A DNA stretch of 64,000 nt from an uncultured Ellagibacter sp. (lineage in GTDB: Bacteria > Actinomycetota > Coriobacteriia > Coriobacteriales > Eggerthellaceae). Under the pieces are notes generated by a model. The model saw only the letters and a program-made list of their open reading frames with translations, was not told the origin of the DNA and did no database searches. Below, piece after piece: positions 42,565 through 50,770 of this stretch; positions within the stretch are counted from its first letter, which is position 1; the number at the start of each line of letters is the position of its first letter. The position numbers and the translations under genes were made by a program. The stretch is taken from the NCBI GenBank assembly GCA_934654815.1, contig CAKUGU010000006.1:8066-72065 (forward strand). Direction: 5' to 3'.

Positions 42565-43665
42565 ATGATCGAAGTGCTCTGGCACGGCCGCGGTGGGCAG
42601 GGGGCGTTCACGGCGGCGCGGCTTTTGGGGGCGGCGTCGTCGTTTGCGGACGGCCGCTACGCGCTCGCGTTTCCGTCGTTCGGCCCCGAGCGGCGCGGCG
42701 CGCCCATGCGCGCGTTCACGAAGATGGCGGACGAGCCCATCGGCGACCGCAGCGCCGTTTCGCAGGCGGACTACGTGGTGTACCTGGACGACACGCTGTT
42801 CGGCGACGGATGGGAAAGCGAGCTGAAACCGGGCGGCGTCGCGGTGGTGAACACGACCCGCGCGTTCAACGACTCGCGCATCGTCGCCATCGATGCCAAC
42901 GGTATTTCCCAAGCGGAACTTGGGCGACCCATTCCCAACACGGCGCTGCTCGGCGCGCTCTGCGCGGTGTGCGACCGCGTTTCCGCAGACGACGTGAAGG
43001 CGGCCATCGAGGGGTGCATGCCGCGCAAGCTCCACGACGCGAACAAGCGCGTGGTCGACGTGGCGGCCGCGGCGGTGCTTGCTGCGCGGCAGGGCGGCGA
43101 TGACGCGGCGCAAACGGATGTTTCACGTGAAACAGAAGGGTCGGCTGCCTGCGTCGCCTCGGCAAAACATGCCGTTGACCAGCCTGTTTCCCGAGACGGG
43201 GCGATTGTTCCCACGCTTAAGGACGACGTGCTCGACCCGGCCGACTTCGCCCGCACCACCTGCTTTGCGGGCGGTTACCTCGTCGCGAAGAACGCGGGCT
43301 GGCGCAACAAGCGGCCCGTCGTCGATGCCGAGAAATGCACCGGCTGCCTGCAGTGTTACTTGTACTGTCCTGACGGAACTATAGTTCGACGGGCCTGCCG
43401 GCCCGTCGACGGGGTCGACGCTGCGCGAGCGGCGGGCACCTCATCTTGCGGCTCCAGCTCCTCCTCGCGTGCGGAAGCACGCGTCGTCGGTGCTTCGCCG
43501 CAATCTGAAGCGCCGGCCGCTCGCTCGCTGACTTCCTTGGGCGAACCTATGAGTGGATCTCCCGTCGCGATTGACTACGACTTCTGCAAGGGGTGCGGGG
43601 TGTGCGTGTCGATGTGTCGTTTCGACGCGCTCGCCATGGTTCCCGAAAGCGAGGTGACGGAGTAA
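42565..43665 (+). CDS. 2-oxoacid:ferredoxin oxidoreductase gamma-delta fusion (PorG-PorD)
   Basis: A 366-residue fusion. Residues 1-180 are the gamma subunit (WHGRGGQGAFTAARLLG, FPSFGPERRGAPMRAF). A variable linker (about 181-245) follows, and a two-cluster ferredoxin ends the protein. The first cluster motif, CTGCLQCYLYCPDG (near 258), and the second, CKGCGVCVSMCRFDALAM (near 340), are separated by about 70 Ser/Ala/Arg-rich residues. Normal delta subunits have only about 20-25 residues there. The linker DNA contains an exact parS. The insert between clusters contains palindromic DNA. The stop is directly followed by the alpha-subunit ATG. The exact 2-oxoacid is not determined. Confidence 0.88.
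   Translation: MIEVLWHGRGGQGAFTAARLLGAASSFADGRYALAFPSFGPERRGAPMRAFTKMADEPIGDRSAVSQADYVVYLDDTLFGDGWESELKPGGVAVVNTTRAFNDSRIVAIDANGISQAELGRPIPNTALLGALCAVCDRVSADDVKAAIEGCMPRKLHDANKRVVDVAAAAVLAARQGGDDAAQTDVSRETEGSAACVASAKHAVDQPVSRDGAIVPTLKDDVLDPADFARTTCFAGGYLVAKNAGWRNKRPVVDAEKCTGCLQCYLYCPDGTIVRRACRPVDGVDAARAAGTSSCGSSSSSRAEARVVGASPQSEAPAARSLTSLGEPMSGSPVAIDYDFCKGCGVCVSMCRFDALAMVPESEVTE
43119..43134. other. parS site (exact consensus) inside the gamma-delta fusion gene
   Basis: TGTTTCACGTGAAACA lies within codons for DVSRETE (about residues 185-191), in the non-conserved linker. It is the only intragenic exact site and lies 21 kb from its nearest neighbour at 22044. Confidence 0.88.
43376..43408. 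repeat. Adjacent palindromes inside the ferredoxin insert
   Basis: GAACTATAGTTC (43376-43387) is a perfect 12-bp palindrome. It shares its last C with a 9-bp hairpin, CGACGGGCC (43387-43395) and GGCCCGTCG (43400-43408), loop TGCC. Both lie directly after the codons of the first FeS cluster, where the extra protein segment begins. This suggests a small palindromic element inserted in frame. Confidence 0.6.
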
Positions 43666-44862
43666 ATGAAACGTTTCCTTTCCGGCGACGAGGCCTTCGC
43701 CGAAGGCGTGCGCCTGGCGCGACCGCAGGTGATCTCGGCGTATCCTATCACGCCGCAGACCGTGGTGGTCGAACGCCTTTCCGAGATGGTCGAATCAGGC
43801 GCGCTCAAAGCCGAATACGTGCATGTCGAATCCGAGCACTCGGCGCTTTCGTGCGCGATGGGCGCGTCCGCCACGGGCGCGCGCACGTTCACGGCCACAT
43901 CGAGCCAGGGCCTGCTCTATATGGCCGAGGTTCTCACGTACGCGGCGGGCGGGCGTTTCCCCATCGTGATGATGAACGCGAACCGCGCAACGGCGCTGCC
44001 ATGGAACATCTACGGCGATCAACGCGATTCGCTGGCGCTGCTCGATCACGGCTGGATCCAAGCCTACGCGGAAAACAACCAGGAGGCGCTCGATCTGGCG
44101 CTCATGGCGTACGCGGTGGCGGAAGACTCCGCTGTACTCACGCCGTTCATGGTGAACCTCGACGGGTTCGCTCTCACGCACACCTACGAAACGGTCGACG
44201 TGCCCGATGCGGCCGATGCCGACGCGTTCCTGCCGCCGTATAAGGCTACGAACTGCTTCGACTTCGACGAGCCGAAAAACATCGGGTATTCCGCCGGCCC
44301 CGAGTACAACCGCTACTTCAAGTACTACGAGCACAAGGACATGCTCGCGGCCGAGCGCGTGATCGACCGGGTGGAAGAGAGATTCGCGAGCATCTTCGGA
44401 CGTCGCTATCCGGGCATGATCGAGGCCGTGAACTGCGATGATGCCGATGTCGTGCTCGTAACGCTCGGGTCGATTTCGGGACTCGCGAAAGCCGCGGTCG
44501 CACGTCTGCGCAAGCAGGGCAAGCGTGCGGGGCTGCTGCGCATCCGCTACATGCGCCCCTTCCCGGCGTCCGCCATCGCTCGCGCTCTTGCGAACGCGAA
44601 GGCGGTCGGCGTGTTGGAAAAGGACGTGTCGTTCGGTGATGAGGGCACGGTCTTCACGAACGTGAACTCCGTGCTGCAGCAGGCGGGCAACTCGGTGCCG
44701 ACCATGAACTTCATCGGCGGCTTGGGCGGCGACGACATCACGGAATCCCAGATGGACGCCATGTTCGATGAGCTTGCCGCGCAAGCTGCCGGGCGCGTTT
44801 CCGAAAGGCGCGTGGTGTTCCTCGGCATCGATTTCGCTTGCAGGGAAGGGGGCCTCTCGTGA
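43666..44862 (+). CDS. porA: 2-oxoacid:ferredoxin oxidoreductase alpha subunit (PorA)
   Basis: A 398-residue alpha subunit of an anaerobic, CoA-dependent 2-oxoacid oxidoreductase. VISAYPITPQTVVVERLSEM near residue 23 is the pyrimidine-domain signature. VESEHSALSCAMGASATGAR and RTFTATSSQGLLYMAEVL follow. The C-terminal transketolase-like domain (LGSISGLAKAAV, LRIRYMRPFP, GVLEKDVSFG) binds CoA. The ATG follows the gamma-delta stop without a gap. The 3' end overlaps porB by 4 bases. The complex would produce acyl-CoA, CO2 and reduced ferredoxin. Pyruvate is the likeliest substrate, but branched or aromatic oxoacids cannot be excluded. Confidence 0.92.
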   Translation: MKRFLSGDEAFAEGVRLARPQVISAYPITPQTVVVERLSEMVESGALKAEYVHVESEHSALSCAMGASATGARTFTATSSQGLLYMAEVLTYAAGGRFPIVMMNANRATALPWNIYGDQRDSLALLDHGWIQAYAENNQEALDLALMAYAVAEDSAVLTPFMVNLDGFALTHTYETVDVPDAADADAFLPPYKATNCFDFDEPKNIGYSAGPEYNRYFKYYEHKDMLAAERVIDRVEERFASIFGRRYPGMIEAVNCDDADVVLVTLGSISGLAKAAVARLRKQGKRAGLLRIRYMRPFPASAIARALANAKAVGVLEKDVSFGDEGTVFTNVNSVLQQAGNSVPTMNFIGGLGGDDITESQMDAMFDELAAQAAGRVSERRVVFLGIDFACREGGLS

Positions 44863-45779
44863 CGATGAACGCGAAGAACATGCCCGCCGACGAGCTCTTC
44901 TTCGGGCATAAGGCGTGCGCAGGCTGCGGCGGCTCCCTTGCGGTCCGCGCGGCGCTCAAGGTGCTCGGCCCGAACGCGATTGCGGCGCTGCCGGCCGGCT
45001 GCATGAGTGCGGTCGGGTTCAACTTCCCGCAGCTGTGCTTCGCCAACAACGCGATGATCACGCCGTTCGCGGCGACGGCCGCCGTGCTCACCGGCATCGA
45101 GGCCGGCCTTCGCGCCCAGAGCAAGAAGCCCGACGACTGCACGGTCGTCGGTTTCGCGGGCGACGGCGGCACCGCCGATATCGGCCTGCAAGCGCTTTCG
45201 GGCGCGATCGACCGCAACGACGACGTGCTCTACATCTGCTACGACAACGAAGCGTACATGAACACGGGCATCCAGAAAAGCTCGCTCACGCCGTTCGGCG
45301 CCAAGACCACCACGACGCCGGCCGGCAAGAACGCGCACGGCTGCCTCACCCAGAAGAAGAACGTGTTCGAGATCATCGCTGCGCACGGGCTTCCCTATGC
45401 GGCCACGGCGAGCGTGGGCTATATGCCCGATTTCCTGCGGAAACTCGAGCGCGCCAAGGGTATCCACGGCACGCGCTTCATCCACGTTATCGCGCCGTGT
45501 CCCACGGGTTGGGGCGCTCCCGAGGACAAGATGATCGACCTCGCGCGAGATGTAGTCGACTGCGGGTTGTGGTACCTCGCCGAATACGAGGGCGAAGCGG
45601 TATGCGGCGTGCCCGGGGGCGCGTTCACGCTGAACCGCAAGCCCAAGCAGTTCGCAAGCGTGCGCGACTACCTGAAGAGCCAGAGCCGCTTCCGCGCGCT
45701 CACCGACGAGGAGATTTCCCTGATAGAACGCTCGCGCGACGCCAAATGGGAAGAACTCGAACGCAAAGTCGCACGGTAA
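44859..45779 (+). CDS. porB: 2-oxoacid:ferredoxin oxidoreductase beta subunit (PorB)
   Basis: A 306-residue thiamine-pyrophosphate-binding subunit. HKACAGCGGSLAVRAALK with LPAGCMSAVGF contains the cysteines of its 4Fe-4S cluster. FAGDGGTADIGLQALSGAI with CYDNEAYMNTG is the TPP/Mg motif (GDG...N). A further cysteine appears in IAPCPTGW. It starts at GTG 44859, overlapping the porA TGA (GTGA), with a GGGAAGGGG ribosome site. It completes a four-domain Por enzyme with the two upstream genes. A hairpin shared with the convergent LuxR gene follows. Confidence 0.93.
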   Translation: MTMNAKNMPADELFFGHKACAGCGGSLAVRAALKVLGPNAIAALPAGCMSAVGFNFPQLCFANNAMITPFAATAAVLTGIEAGLRAQSKKPDDCTVVGFAGDGGTADIGLQALSGAIDRNDDVLYICYDNEAYMNTGIQKSSLTPFGAKTTTTPAGKNAHGCLTQKKNVFEIIAAHGLPYAATASVGYMPDFLRKLERAKGIHGTRFIHVIAPCPTGWGAPEDKMIDLARDVVDCGLWYLAEYEGEAVCGVPGGAFTLNRKPKQFASVRDYLKSQSRFRALTDEEISLIERSRDAKWEELERKVAR

Positions 45780-45784
45780 AGGCT

Positions 45785-45828
45785 GATCTTATCTATCGGT
45801 CCGGCGTTTCGTGCTGGTAGATAAGATC
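45785..45828. terminator. Hairpin at the convergent porB / LuxR gene ends
   Basis: GATCTTATCTA (45785-45795) pairs exactly with TAGATAAGATC (45818-45828) around a 22-base loop. It overlaps the last codons of the LuxR gene, so both transcripts contain it. No T-run follows on either strand. Confidence 0.45.
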
Positions 45829-46404
45829 GACCAAATCCTGCTTGCGATGCACTCCTGTCTTATCGTAGATATGCCGAATATGGGATTTCACGGTGTTGTA
45901 TGACAGCATGAGCTCTCGGGCGATTTCTTTGCCCGTCATGCCTGCCGCTAAAAGGCGCAACACGTCACGTTCTCGCAGGGAAAGCCCGAAATCTCGCGAG
46001 AATTCAAGGTAGGCGCGCTTGTTTTCCAGGTCGTCTCTGCGGCAATCGGGCTCGAGGCGTTCTTCCGATGGGTCTTCTGTGCAGGCGTGAGACGCTCCTT
46101 CGTCGCGTGCGCACTCCGCGCTCTGCCTGGTGCGGCCTTCGACGGCAACGCTTCCTGTTATGAGGGCGGGCGGTTGAAAAGCGGTTTCGCGTGCGGCGGA
46201 TCGCTTCCGGCTTCTTTGCGCGAGCAAGCCGCCGGAAAGGGCGAGCGTTGCAGCTACGGCAACCGTTATCGTGTCGAGAAGCGCTCTGCTCGCGCCGCCC
46301 ATCGCCGCCGCTCCCATGATCGAAGTCCATCCCAGCAGCGCTACGGCGATCGCCGCCATGGCATGCGCCATATGCAAAGAGGCGCTCTGCTCCTGCGTTT
46401 TCAT
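45793..46404 (-). CDS. Membrane-anchored LuxR-type regulator
   Basis: A 203-residue protein. Two N-terminal hydrophobic helices (HMAHAMAAIAVALLGWTSIM near 11-30, and LLDTITVAVAATLALSGGLL near 42-61) are followed by a polar linker. A LuxR helix-turn-helix (about 138-198: LSLRERDVLRLLAAGMTGKE, LSYNTVKSHIRHIYDKTGV) ends the protein. No receiver domain is present, so it is a one-component, membrane-bound regulator. A similar arrangement with longer membrane parts is frequent in Eggerthellaceae. It diverges from a metal/cofactor-type ABC importer and may regulate it. The signal is unknown. Confidence 0.85.
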   Translation of the reverse strand: MKTQEQSASLHMAHAMAAIAVALLGWTSIMGAAAMGGASRALLDTITVAVAATLALSGGLLAQRSRKRSAARETAFQPPALITGSVAVEGRTRQSAECARDEGASHACTEDPSEERLEPDCRRDDLENKRAYLEFSRDFGLSLRERDVLRLLAAGMTGKEIARELMLSYNTVKSHIRHIYDKTGVHRKQDLVDLIYQHETPDR

Positions 46405-46415
46405 TCTATCCTCCC

Positions 46416-46432
46416 TGAAAATAATTATTTCA
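46416..46432. promoter_or_regulatory. AT-rich dyad in the LuxR / ABC importer divergent region
   Basis: TGAAAATAATTATTTCA, containing the perfect palindrome AATAATTATT, lies 11 bp from the LuxR gene start in the 149-bp divergent gap. It resembles the AT-rich operators of metal regulators such as Fur or DtxR, but the match is loose. Confidence 0.35.
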
Positions 46433-46553
46433 AAACCAGATTATAGTTTAACCAGGCATTATATGACCTCACCTTTTTTTCACCATTGCGTATAACCATG
46501 CCCTTTCGTTACGTTCGGTTCGCTCAGGCGAAAACGAAAGAGGAAGGTCTGTT

Positions 46554-47699
46554 ATGAAATTCGCGAAGATGACCAGCCTTGCGCTCGTTGCGGCACTCGC
46601 TTCGGGGAGCATGCTGGCGGGTTGTGCGTCACAGCAATCGGGGGACGCTTCGAAGTCGTCCGGTCAGGCAACGGAGCAAGCGGCGGCCATGACCAGAACG
46701 GTTACGGATGGCAATGGCGAGGAAGTGACGATTCCCGCCGAGGTCACGCGCGTCGCCCCGACGATGGGTGCGTTCGCCCAGGCGACCGAGATGTTCTGCG
46801 ACGGTAACGGCAAGATCGCGGCTGCTTCGACCAAGCAGGTTTCCGACGCGTTCAAGGCTGTGTTCACCGACTACGAGAAGAGCAATCCGAACAATTACGA
46901 CTCTTCGTCTGTCGAAGACCTCATCTCCGCCGATGTTCAGGTGGTGTATGGTCCTACGAGCATGTACAGCGACGAGCAGCTCGACCAGATGAAGCAGGCA
47001 GGAATCGCCGTTGTCACGCTCAACAAGCTTTCGACGGTCGAGGACATGTGCGCCGATTTCCTCACGATCGGCCAGATTCTCGGCGACGAAGAATACGAGC
47101 GCGCCCAGCAGTTCGTGGAGTATTACAAGAAGAGCATTTCCGACGCCGAGCAACGCGCGACCAAGCTTTCGGATGCGGATAAGCGCACGGTGCTGCAGCT
47201 CAATATCAGCGGGGACCAGTATATCTGTGCTGATGATAAGGACATATCGAACGCGTACTACGAGGCGGTCGGTGCGAAGAACGTCGCCGCCGGCTATGAC
47301 GGGGCGCAGAGCGGGCAGTACCGCAGCGTCGATGCCGAGCAGATCGTGAAGTGGAACCCCGAATACATCATCACGATGAATTCGGGCGTGAAGGACCAGA
47401 TCCTCGCCGACGCCGCGCTTGCGAACGTCGATGCGGTCAAAAGCGGCAACGTCTATGTCTGCCCGACGGCGCTTTACCTCTGGTGCGTGCGCAGCGCCGA
47501 GGGTGCCCTCATGACGCCGTGGCTCGGGTCGGTCATCTATCCCGATTTGTACGCCGACCAGGATATGACAAAGGTCTTGCAGTCGTTCTACCAGGATTTC
47601 TACGGCTCAGAGCTATCGAGCGCCGACGCTGAGACGATCCTTTCCGGCGCAGCGTCTACAGGTGCGGGAGCGCCCCAGAACGCGGGCGGCCGAGGGTAA
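46554..47699 (+). CDS. ABC transporter substrate-binding lipoprotein (FecB/BtuF-like)
   Basis: A 381-residue binding protein. The signal MKFAKMTSLALVAALASG is followed by lipobox LAGC (Cys24). A Ser/Gln-rich linker leads to a class III (siderophore, heme or cobalamin) binding fold: RTVTDGNGEEVTIPAEVTRV, then VQVVYGPTSMYSDEQLDQM, VVTLNKLSTVEDMC and WNPEYIITMNSGVKD. GAGGAAGG precedes the ATG. Permease and ATPase genes follow. The ligand cannot be named from the sequence; iron complexes or a corrinoid are the usual cargo of this family. Confidence 0.9.
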   Translation: MKFAKMTSLALVAALASGSMLAGCASQQSGDASKSSGQATEQAAAMTRTVTDGNGEEVTIPAEVTRVAPTMGAFAQATEMFCDGNGKIAAASTKQVSDAFKAVFTDYEKSNPNNYDSSSVEDLISADVQVVYGPTSMYSDEQLDQMKQAGIAVVTLNKLSTVEDMCADFLTIGQILGDEEYERAQQFVEYYKKSISDAEQRATKLSDADKRTVLQLNISGDQYICADDKDISNAYYEAVGAKNVAAGYDGAQSGQYRSVDAEQIVKWNPEYIITMNSGVKDQILADAALANVDAVKSGNVYVCPTALYLWCVRSAEGALMTPWLGSVIYPDLYADQDMTKVLQSFYQDFYGSELSSADAETILSGAASTGAGAPQNAGGRG

Positions 47700-47733
47700 T
47701 CGTCAACCATCGCGAGCGTACTTGAGAAACGCG

Positions 47734-47771
47734 AGCGGCTTTGCTGCGGCGCCGGCTGCAGCAAAGCCGCT
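47734..47771 (+). terminator. Strong hairpin between binding-protein and permease genes
   Basis: AGCGGCTTTGCTGC (47734-47747) pairs exactly with GCAGCAAAGCCGCT (47758-47771) around a 10-base loop. It probably lowers transcription of the downstream permease and ATPase relative to the abundant binding protein. Confidence 0.65.
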
Positions 47772-47798
47772 TTCGCCTGCAGGGGGGGGTGACGGCGC

Positions 47799-48860
47799 GT
47801 GGAGAAGCGCGTCCGAAAAAGCAACGAGAAGAAGGATTCTATCCGTGCACGGGAATGGGCAGTGGGCGTAGGTCTTGCGATTGCTCTCGCAGTGCTCGTC
47901 GTCACGTCGCTGACGGTAGGAACCTATGATTTAACCATTGCCGACATAACTGAAGTGATCGGATCGAAACTCGGGCTTGTGCCCGTTCCTTCCAATGAGA
48001 AGGCGGTGACGGTTCTTGCAGTCATTCGCTTGCCTCGTGTGCTCATCGCGGCCTTAGCGGGTGCTGCTTTGGCGGTTTCTGGTGCTGCCTACCAGGGGAT
48101 ATTCAAAAATCCCATGGTGTCGCCCGATATCTTGGGCGTGTCCGCCGGCGCTGGCGCGGGTGCGGCGTTGGCGCTTTTGCTCGGCTTGTCGAGCTTGGCC
48201 GTGCACGCGTTCTCGTTCGCGTTCGGTGTGGCGGCGGTGCTCGTCGTCATGGCCATCGCCGGCTCGTTCGGCAAATCGGGGAATGCGATCGTGGTGATGA
48301 TCCTTGCGGGCACGGTGGTCGCGTCGGTTTTCACGGCGGTGACGTCGCTTCTCAAATACGTTGCCGACCCCGACGACACGCTGCCGCAGATCACGTACTG
48401 GCTCATGGGCAGCTTCGCGCGCAGCGGCAACGAGACGAACATGTGGGCGATGGTGGGCTCGCTTGTCGTAGGCGGCGGTGTGCTCATGACGACGCGTTGG
48501 CGCATCAACGTCATGTCGTTCGGCGACGACGAGGCGCGCGCCATGGGCGTGAACGTGCGTGCGACGCGGGCGGTCATCATCGCTGCGGCGACGTTGCTCA
48601 CCTCGATCACGGTGTGCATGTGCGGCACGGTTGGCTGGGTGGGCCTCATCATCCCCCACATAATGCGCCTGGTCACGGGGCCGAACTACCGCTCGCTTGT
48701 TCCTCTCTCGATGCTCGCCGGCTCATGCTTCATGGTCGTCGTCGACGATATCGCCCGCATCGCCGTGCCGGGCGAGCTCCCTATCAGCGTGCTGACGGCG
48801 CTTATCGGAGCCCCGCTGTTTCTGTTCTTGCTGGCGCGCGGTCGAAAGGAATGGCTATGA
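47799..48860 (+). CDS. FecCD-family ABC transporter permease
   Basis: A 353-residue permease with about nine or ten hydrophobic segments. LPRVLIAALAGAALAVSGAA, then YQGIFKNPMVSPDILGVSAG, is the signature of the FecCD/BtuC family. GTVGWVGLIIPHIMRLVTGP is the conserved coupling region with the ATPase. GTG 47799 is preceded 9 bases upstream by an unbroken G8 tract (47782-47789), which must act as the ribosome site. The stop overlaps the ATPase start by 4 bases. It imports the ligand held by the upstream lipoprotein. Confidence 0.92.
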   Translation: MEKRVRKSNEKKDSIRAREWAVGVGLAIALAVLVVTSLTVGTYDLTIADITEVIGSKLGLVPVPSNEKAVTVLAVIRLPRVLIAALAGAALAVSGAAYQGIFKNPMVSPDILGVSAGAGAGAALALLLGLSSLAVHAFSFAFGVAAVLVVMAIAGSFGKSGNAIVVMILAGTVVASVFTAVTSLLKYVADPDDTLPQITYWLMGSFARSGNETNMWAMVGSLVVGGGVLMTTRWRINVMSFGDDEARAMGVNVRATRAVIIAAATLLTSITVCMCGTVGWVGLIIPHIMRLVTGPNYRSLVPLSMLAGSCFMVVVDDIARIAVPGELPISVLTALIGAPLFLFLLARGRKEWL

Positions 48861-49675
48861 GCATCTGCGTGAAGAACCTGACGTGCGGTTACAAAGGGCA
48901 TGCAGTAGTCGAATCTTTCAGCGCGACTATCGAGGCGGGGCAAGTGTTTTGCCTGCTCGGACCGAACGGCGTGGGAAAGACGACACTGTTCCGCACAATG
49001 CTCGGCTTGCTTCCCGCGATAAGCGGGGCGGTGGAAGTCGACGGTGTCGACGTCCTTCGCTGCTCAGACAAGCAGCGCGCCCGTCTGCTCGCCTACGTTC
49101 CCCAGTCGCATACGCCCCCTTTCGCGTTCACGGCGATCGATGTCGTGGTGATGGGTGCGTCGACGACTGGCGGCCTGTTCGGGCGTCCCGGGGCGTCGTG
49201 CTACGAGGTGGCGAATCGGTGCATGGAAACGCTCGGAATCGCCGATTTGAAAGAGGCCGCCTATACCGAGCTTTCGGGCGGGCAGCGGCAAATGGTGCTT
49301 ATCGCCCGCGCCGTCGCGCAGGGCGCGCGCTATCTCATGATGGACGAGCCGACGGCAAGCCTTGACCTTGGGAACGAGATGCGCGTGCTTTCAGCGGTGA
49401 GAACCCTTGCCGACCAGGGGCTCGGTGTCGTCATGACCACGCATTCCCCAGCCCATATCGCCCAGTGCGAAGCGACGGGAGTGCTTTTCATGCGCGACGG
49501 AACGCGTCTCGTCGGCGGCGAGCAGGACCTTCTTCGGCCAGAAGCGTTGAAGCGCGCTTACGGCGTTCCGGTTGCGGTGGCAAGGCTCGACGTCGACGAG
49601 GAGGGGCACGATATCGGCGATGGCCTCGCAGCCGCAGGCTCGCCGCATCGCGTCACGATGTGCCAACCTCTCTAG
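48857..49675 (+). CDS. FecE/BtuD-type ABC transporter ATPase
   Basis: A 272-residue ABC ATPase. Walker A is LLGPNGVGKTTLFRT, the Q-loop is YVPQSHTP, the signature is LSGGQRQMVLIARA, and Walker B is YLMMDEPTASLDL, followed by the H-loop TTHSPAH. It is joined to the permease by an ATGA overlap. ATG 48857 is preferred over 48851 because GAAAGGA is then well spaced. The 30-residue tail after residue 240 is variable. Its stop is 3 bases from the pilT stop on the opposite strand, with no terminator between. Confidence 0.93.
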   Translation: MSICVKNLTCGYKGHAVVESFSATIEAGQVFCLLGPNGVGKTTLFRTMLGLLPAISGAVEVDGVDVLRCSDKQRARLLAYVPQSHTPPFAFTAIDVVVMGASTTGGLFGRPGASCYEVANRCMETLGIADLKEAAYTELSGGQRQMVLIARAVAQGARYLMMDEPTASLDLGNEMRVLSAVRTLADQGLGVVMTTHSPAHIAQCEATGVLFMRDGTRLVGGEQDLLRPEALKRAYGVPVAVARLDVDEEGHDIGDGLAAAGSPHRVTMCQPL

Positions 49676-49678
49676 CGC

Positions 49679-50752
49679 CTACAGCCCTTCGGCTTGGAAA
49701 CGGCGCAGGAGCGCTTCTTGGTGGTTCGCGTACTGAAGTGCGACTTCCTTGGCGACGATGCCTTCCTTCACCACGGCGAACAGGCCCTGGTCCATGGTCT
49801 GCATGCCTTCCTTGCCGCCCGATGCGATGACGGAATCGATCTGGTAGGACTTTTCCTCGCGGATGAGGTTGCGGATGGCCGTGTTCATCATCATCATCTC
49901 GAACACGGGAATGGTGCCGCCGTCGATCGTCGGCACGAGCTGCTGGCTCACCGTGGCCTGCAGCACCATCGAAAGCTGGATACGGATCTGGCGCTGCTGG
50001 TTGGGCGGGAACGCGTCCACGATGCGCTCGACGGTGTCGGCGGCGCTGGTGGTGTGCAGCGTCGAGAGCACCAGCTGGGCCATTTCAGCTGCGGAAACGG
50101 CGGTGCTGATGGTGTCGGAGTCGCGCATCTCGCCGAGCAGGATGACGTTCGGGCTTTCGCGCATGGCCGAACGCAGCGCCTCGGAGTAGGTGGCGATGTC
50201 AGTGGGAACCTCGCGCTGCGTGATGATGCAGGTGCCGTGACGGTGCACGTATTCGATCGGGTCCTCCATCGTGATGATGTGCCCCGTGCGCTCGTGGTTC
50301 ATGCGGTCGATGATGCACGCGAGCGTGGTCGACTTGCCGGAACCGGACGGCCCGGTGACGAGCACCAACCCCTTCGTGACGCTTGCGAGGTTGAGCACCG
50401 ACTCGGGGATGTGCATTTCCTTCGGGTCGGGCAGGCCGAACGGGATCACGCGCACAACGGCGCTCGCCGAGCCGCGCTGGCGGAAGATGTTGGCGCGGAA
50501 GCGCCCCACGCCCGCCACGGCGAAGCTGAAGTCGTCGTCGTGGTTCACGCTGTTCTCGAAGAGCGACATGTCGCGTTTGGCCAGGTCGTAGATGGAGCGG
50601 ACGTACGCTTCGGTGTCGGCGGGCATAAGCGGCGCCGAATCGGTGCGCACGTGGACGCCGCTCGTCTGGTAGGACAGGGGCAGCCCCGCGATGATGAAGA
50701 TGTCGGATGCCTTGACCTCGATCATCTGCTCGAGAAGCTCTTTCAACTGCAT
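49679..50752 (-). CDS. pilT: PilT-type twitching motility / secretion ATPase
   Basis: A 357-residue hexameric ATPase of the type II/IV secretion family. The N-terminal MIEVKASDIFIIAGLPLSYQ segment is PilT-like. Walker A is TGPSGSGKSTTLA near residue 127. TMEDPIEYVH is the Asp box, LLGEMRDSDTISTA is Walker B, and STLHTTSAADTVERI is the His box. EMMMMNTAIRNLIRE is close to the AIRNLIRE signature that PilT shares. PilT normally powers pilus retraction. It is the last gene of the pilus operon, and no PilB assembly ATPase is encoded here. Confidence 0.9.
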   Translation of the reverse strand: MQLKELLEQMIEVKASDIFIIAGLPLSYQTSGVHVRTDSAPLMPADTEAYVRSIYDLAKRDMSLFENSVNHDDDFSFAVAGVGRFRANIFRQRGSASAVVRVIPFGLPDPKEMHIPESVLNLASVTKGLVLVTGPSGSGKSTTLACIIDRMNHERTGHIITMEDPIEYVHRHGTCIITQREVPTDIATYSEALRSAMRESPNVILLGEMRDSDTISTAVSAAEMAQLVLSTLHTTSAADTVERIVDAFPPNQQRQIRIQLSMVLQATVSQQLVPTIDGGTIPVFEMMMMNTAIRNLIREEKSYQIDSVIASGGKEGMQTMDQGLFAVVKEGIVAKEVALQYANHQEALLRRFQAEGL

Positions 50753-50770
50753 TGGTGTATCTCCTATCGC

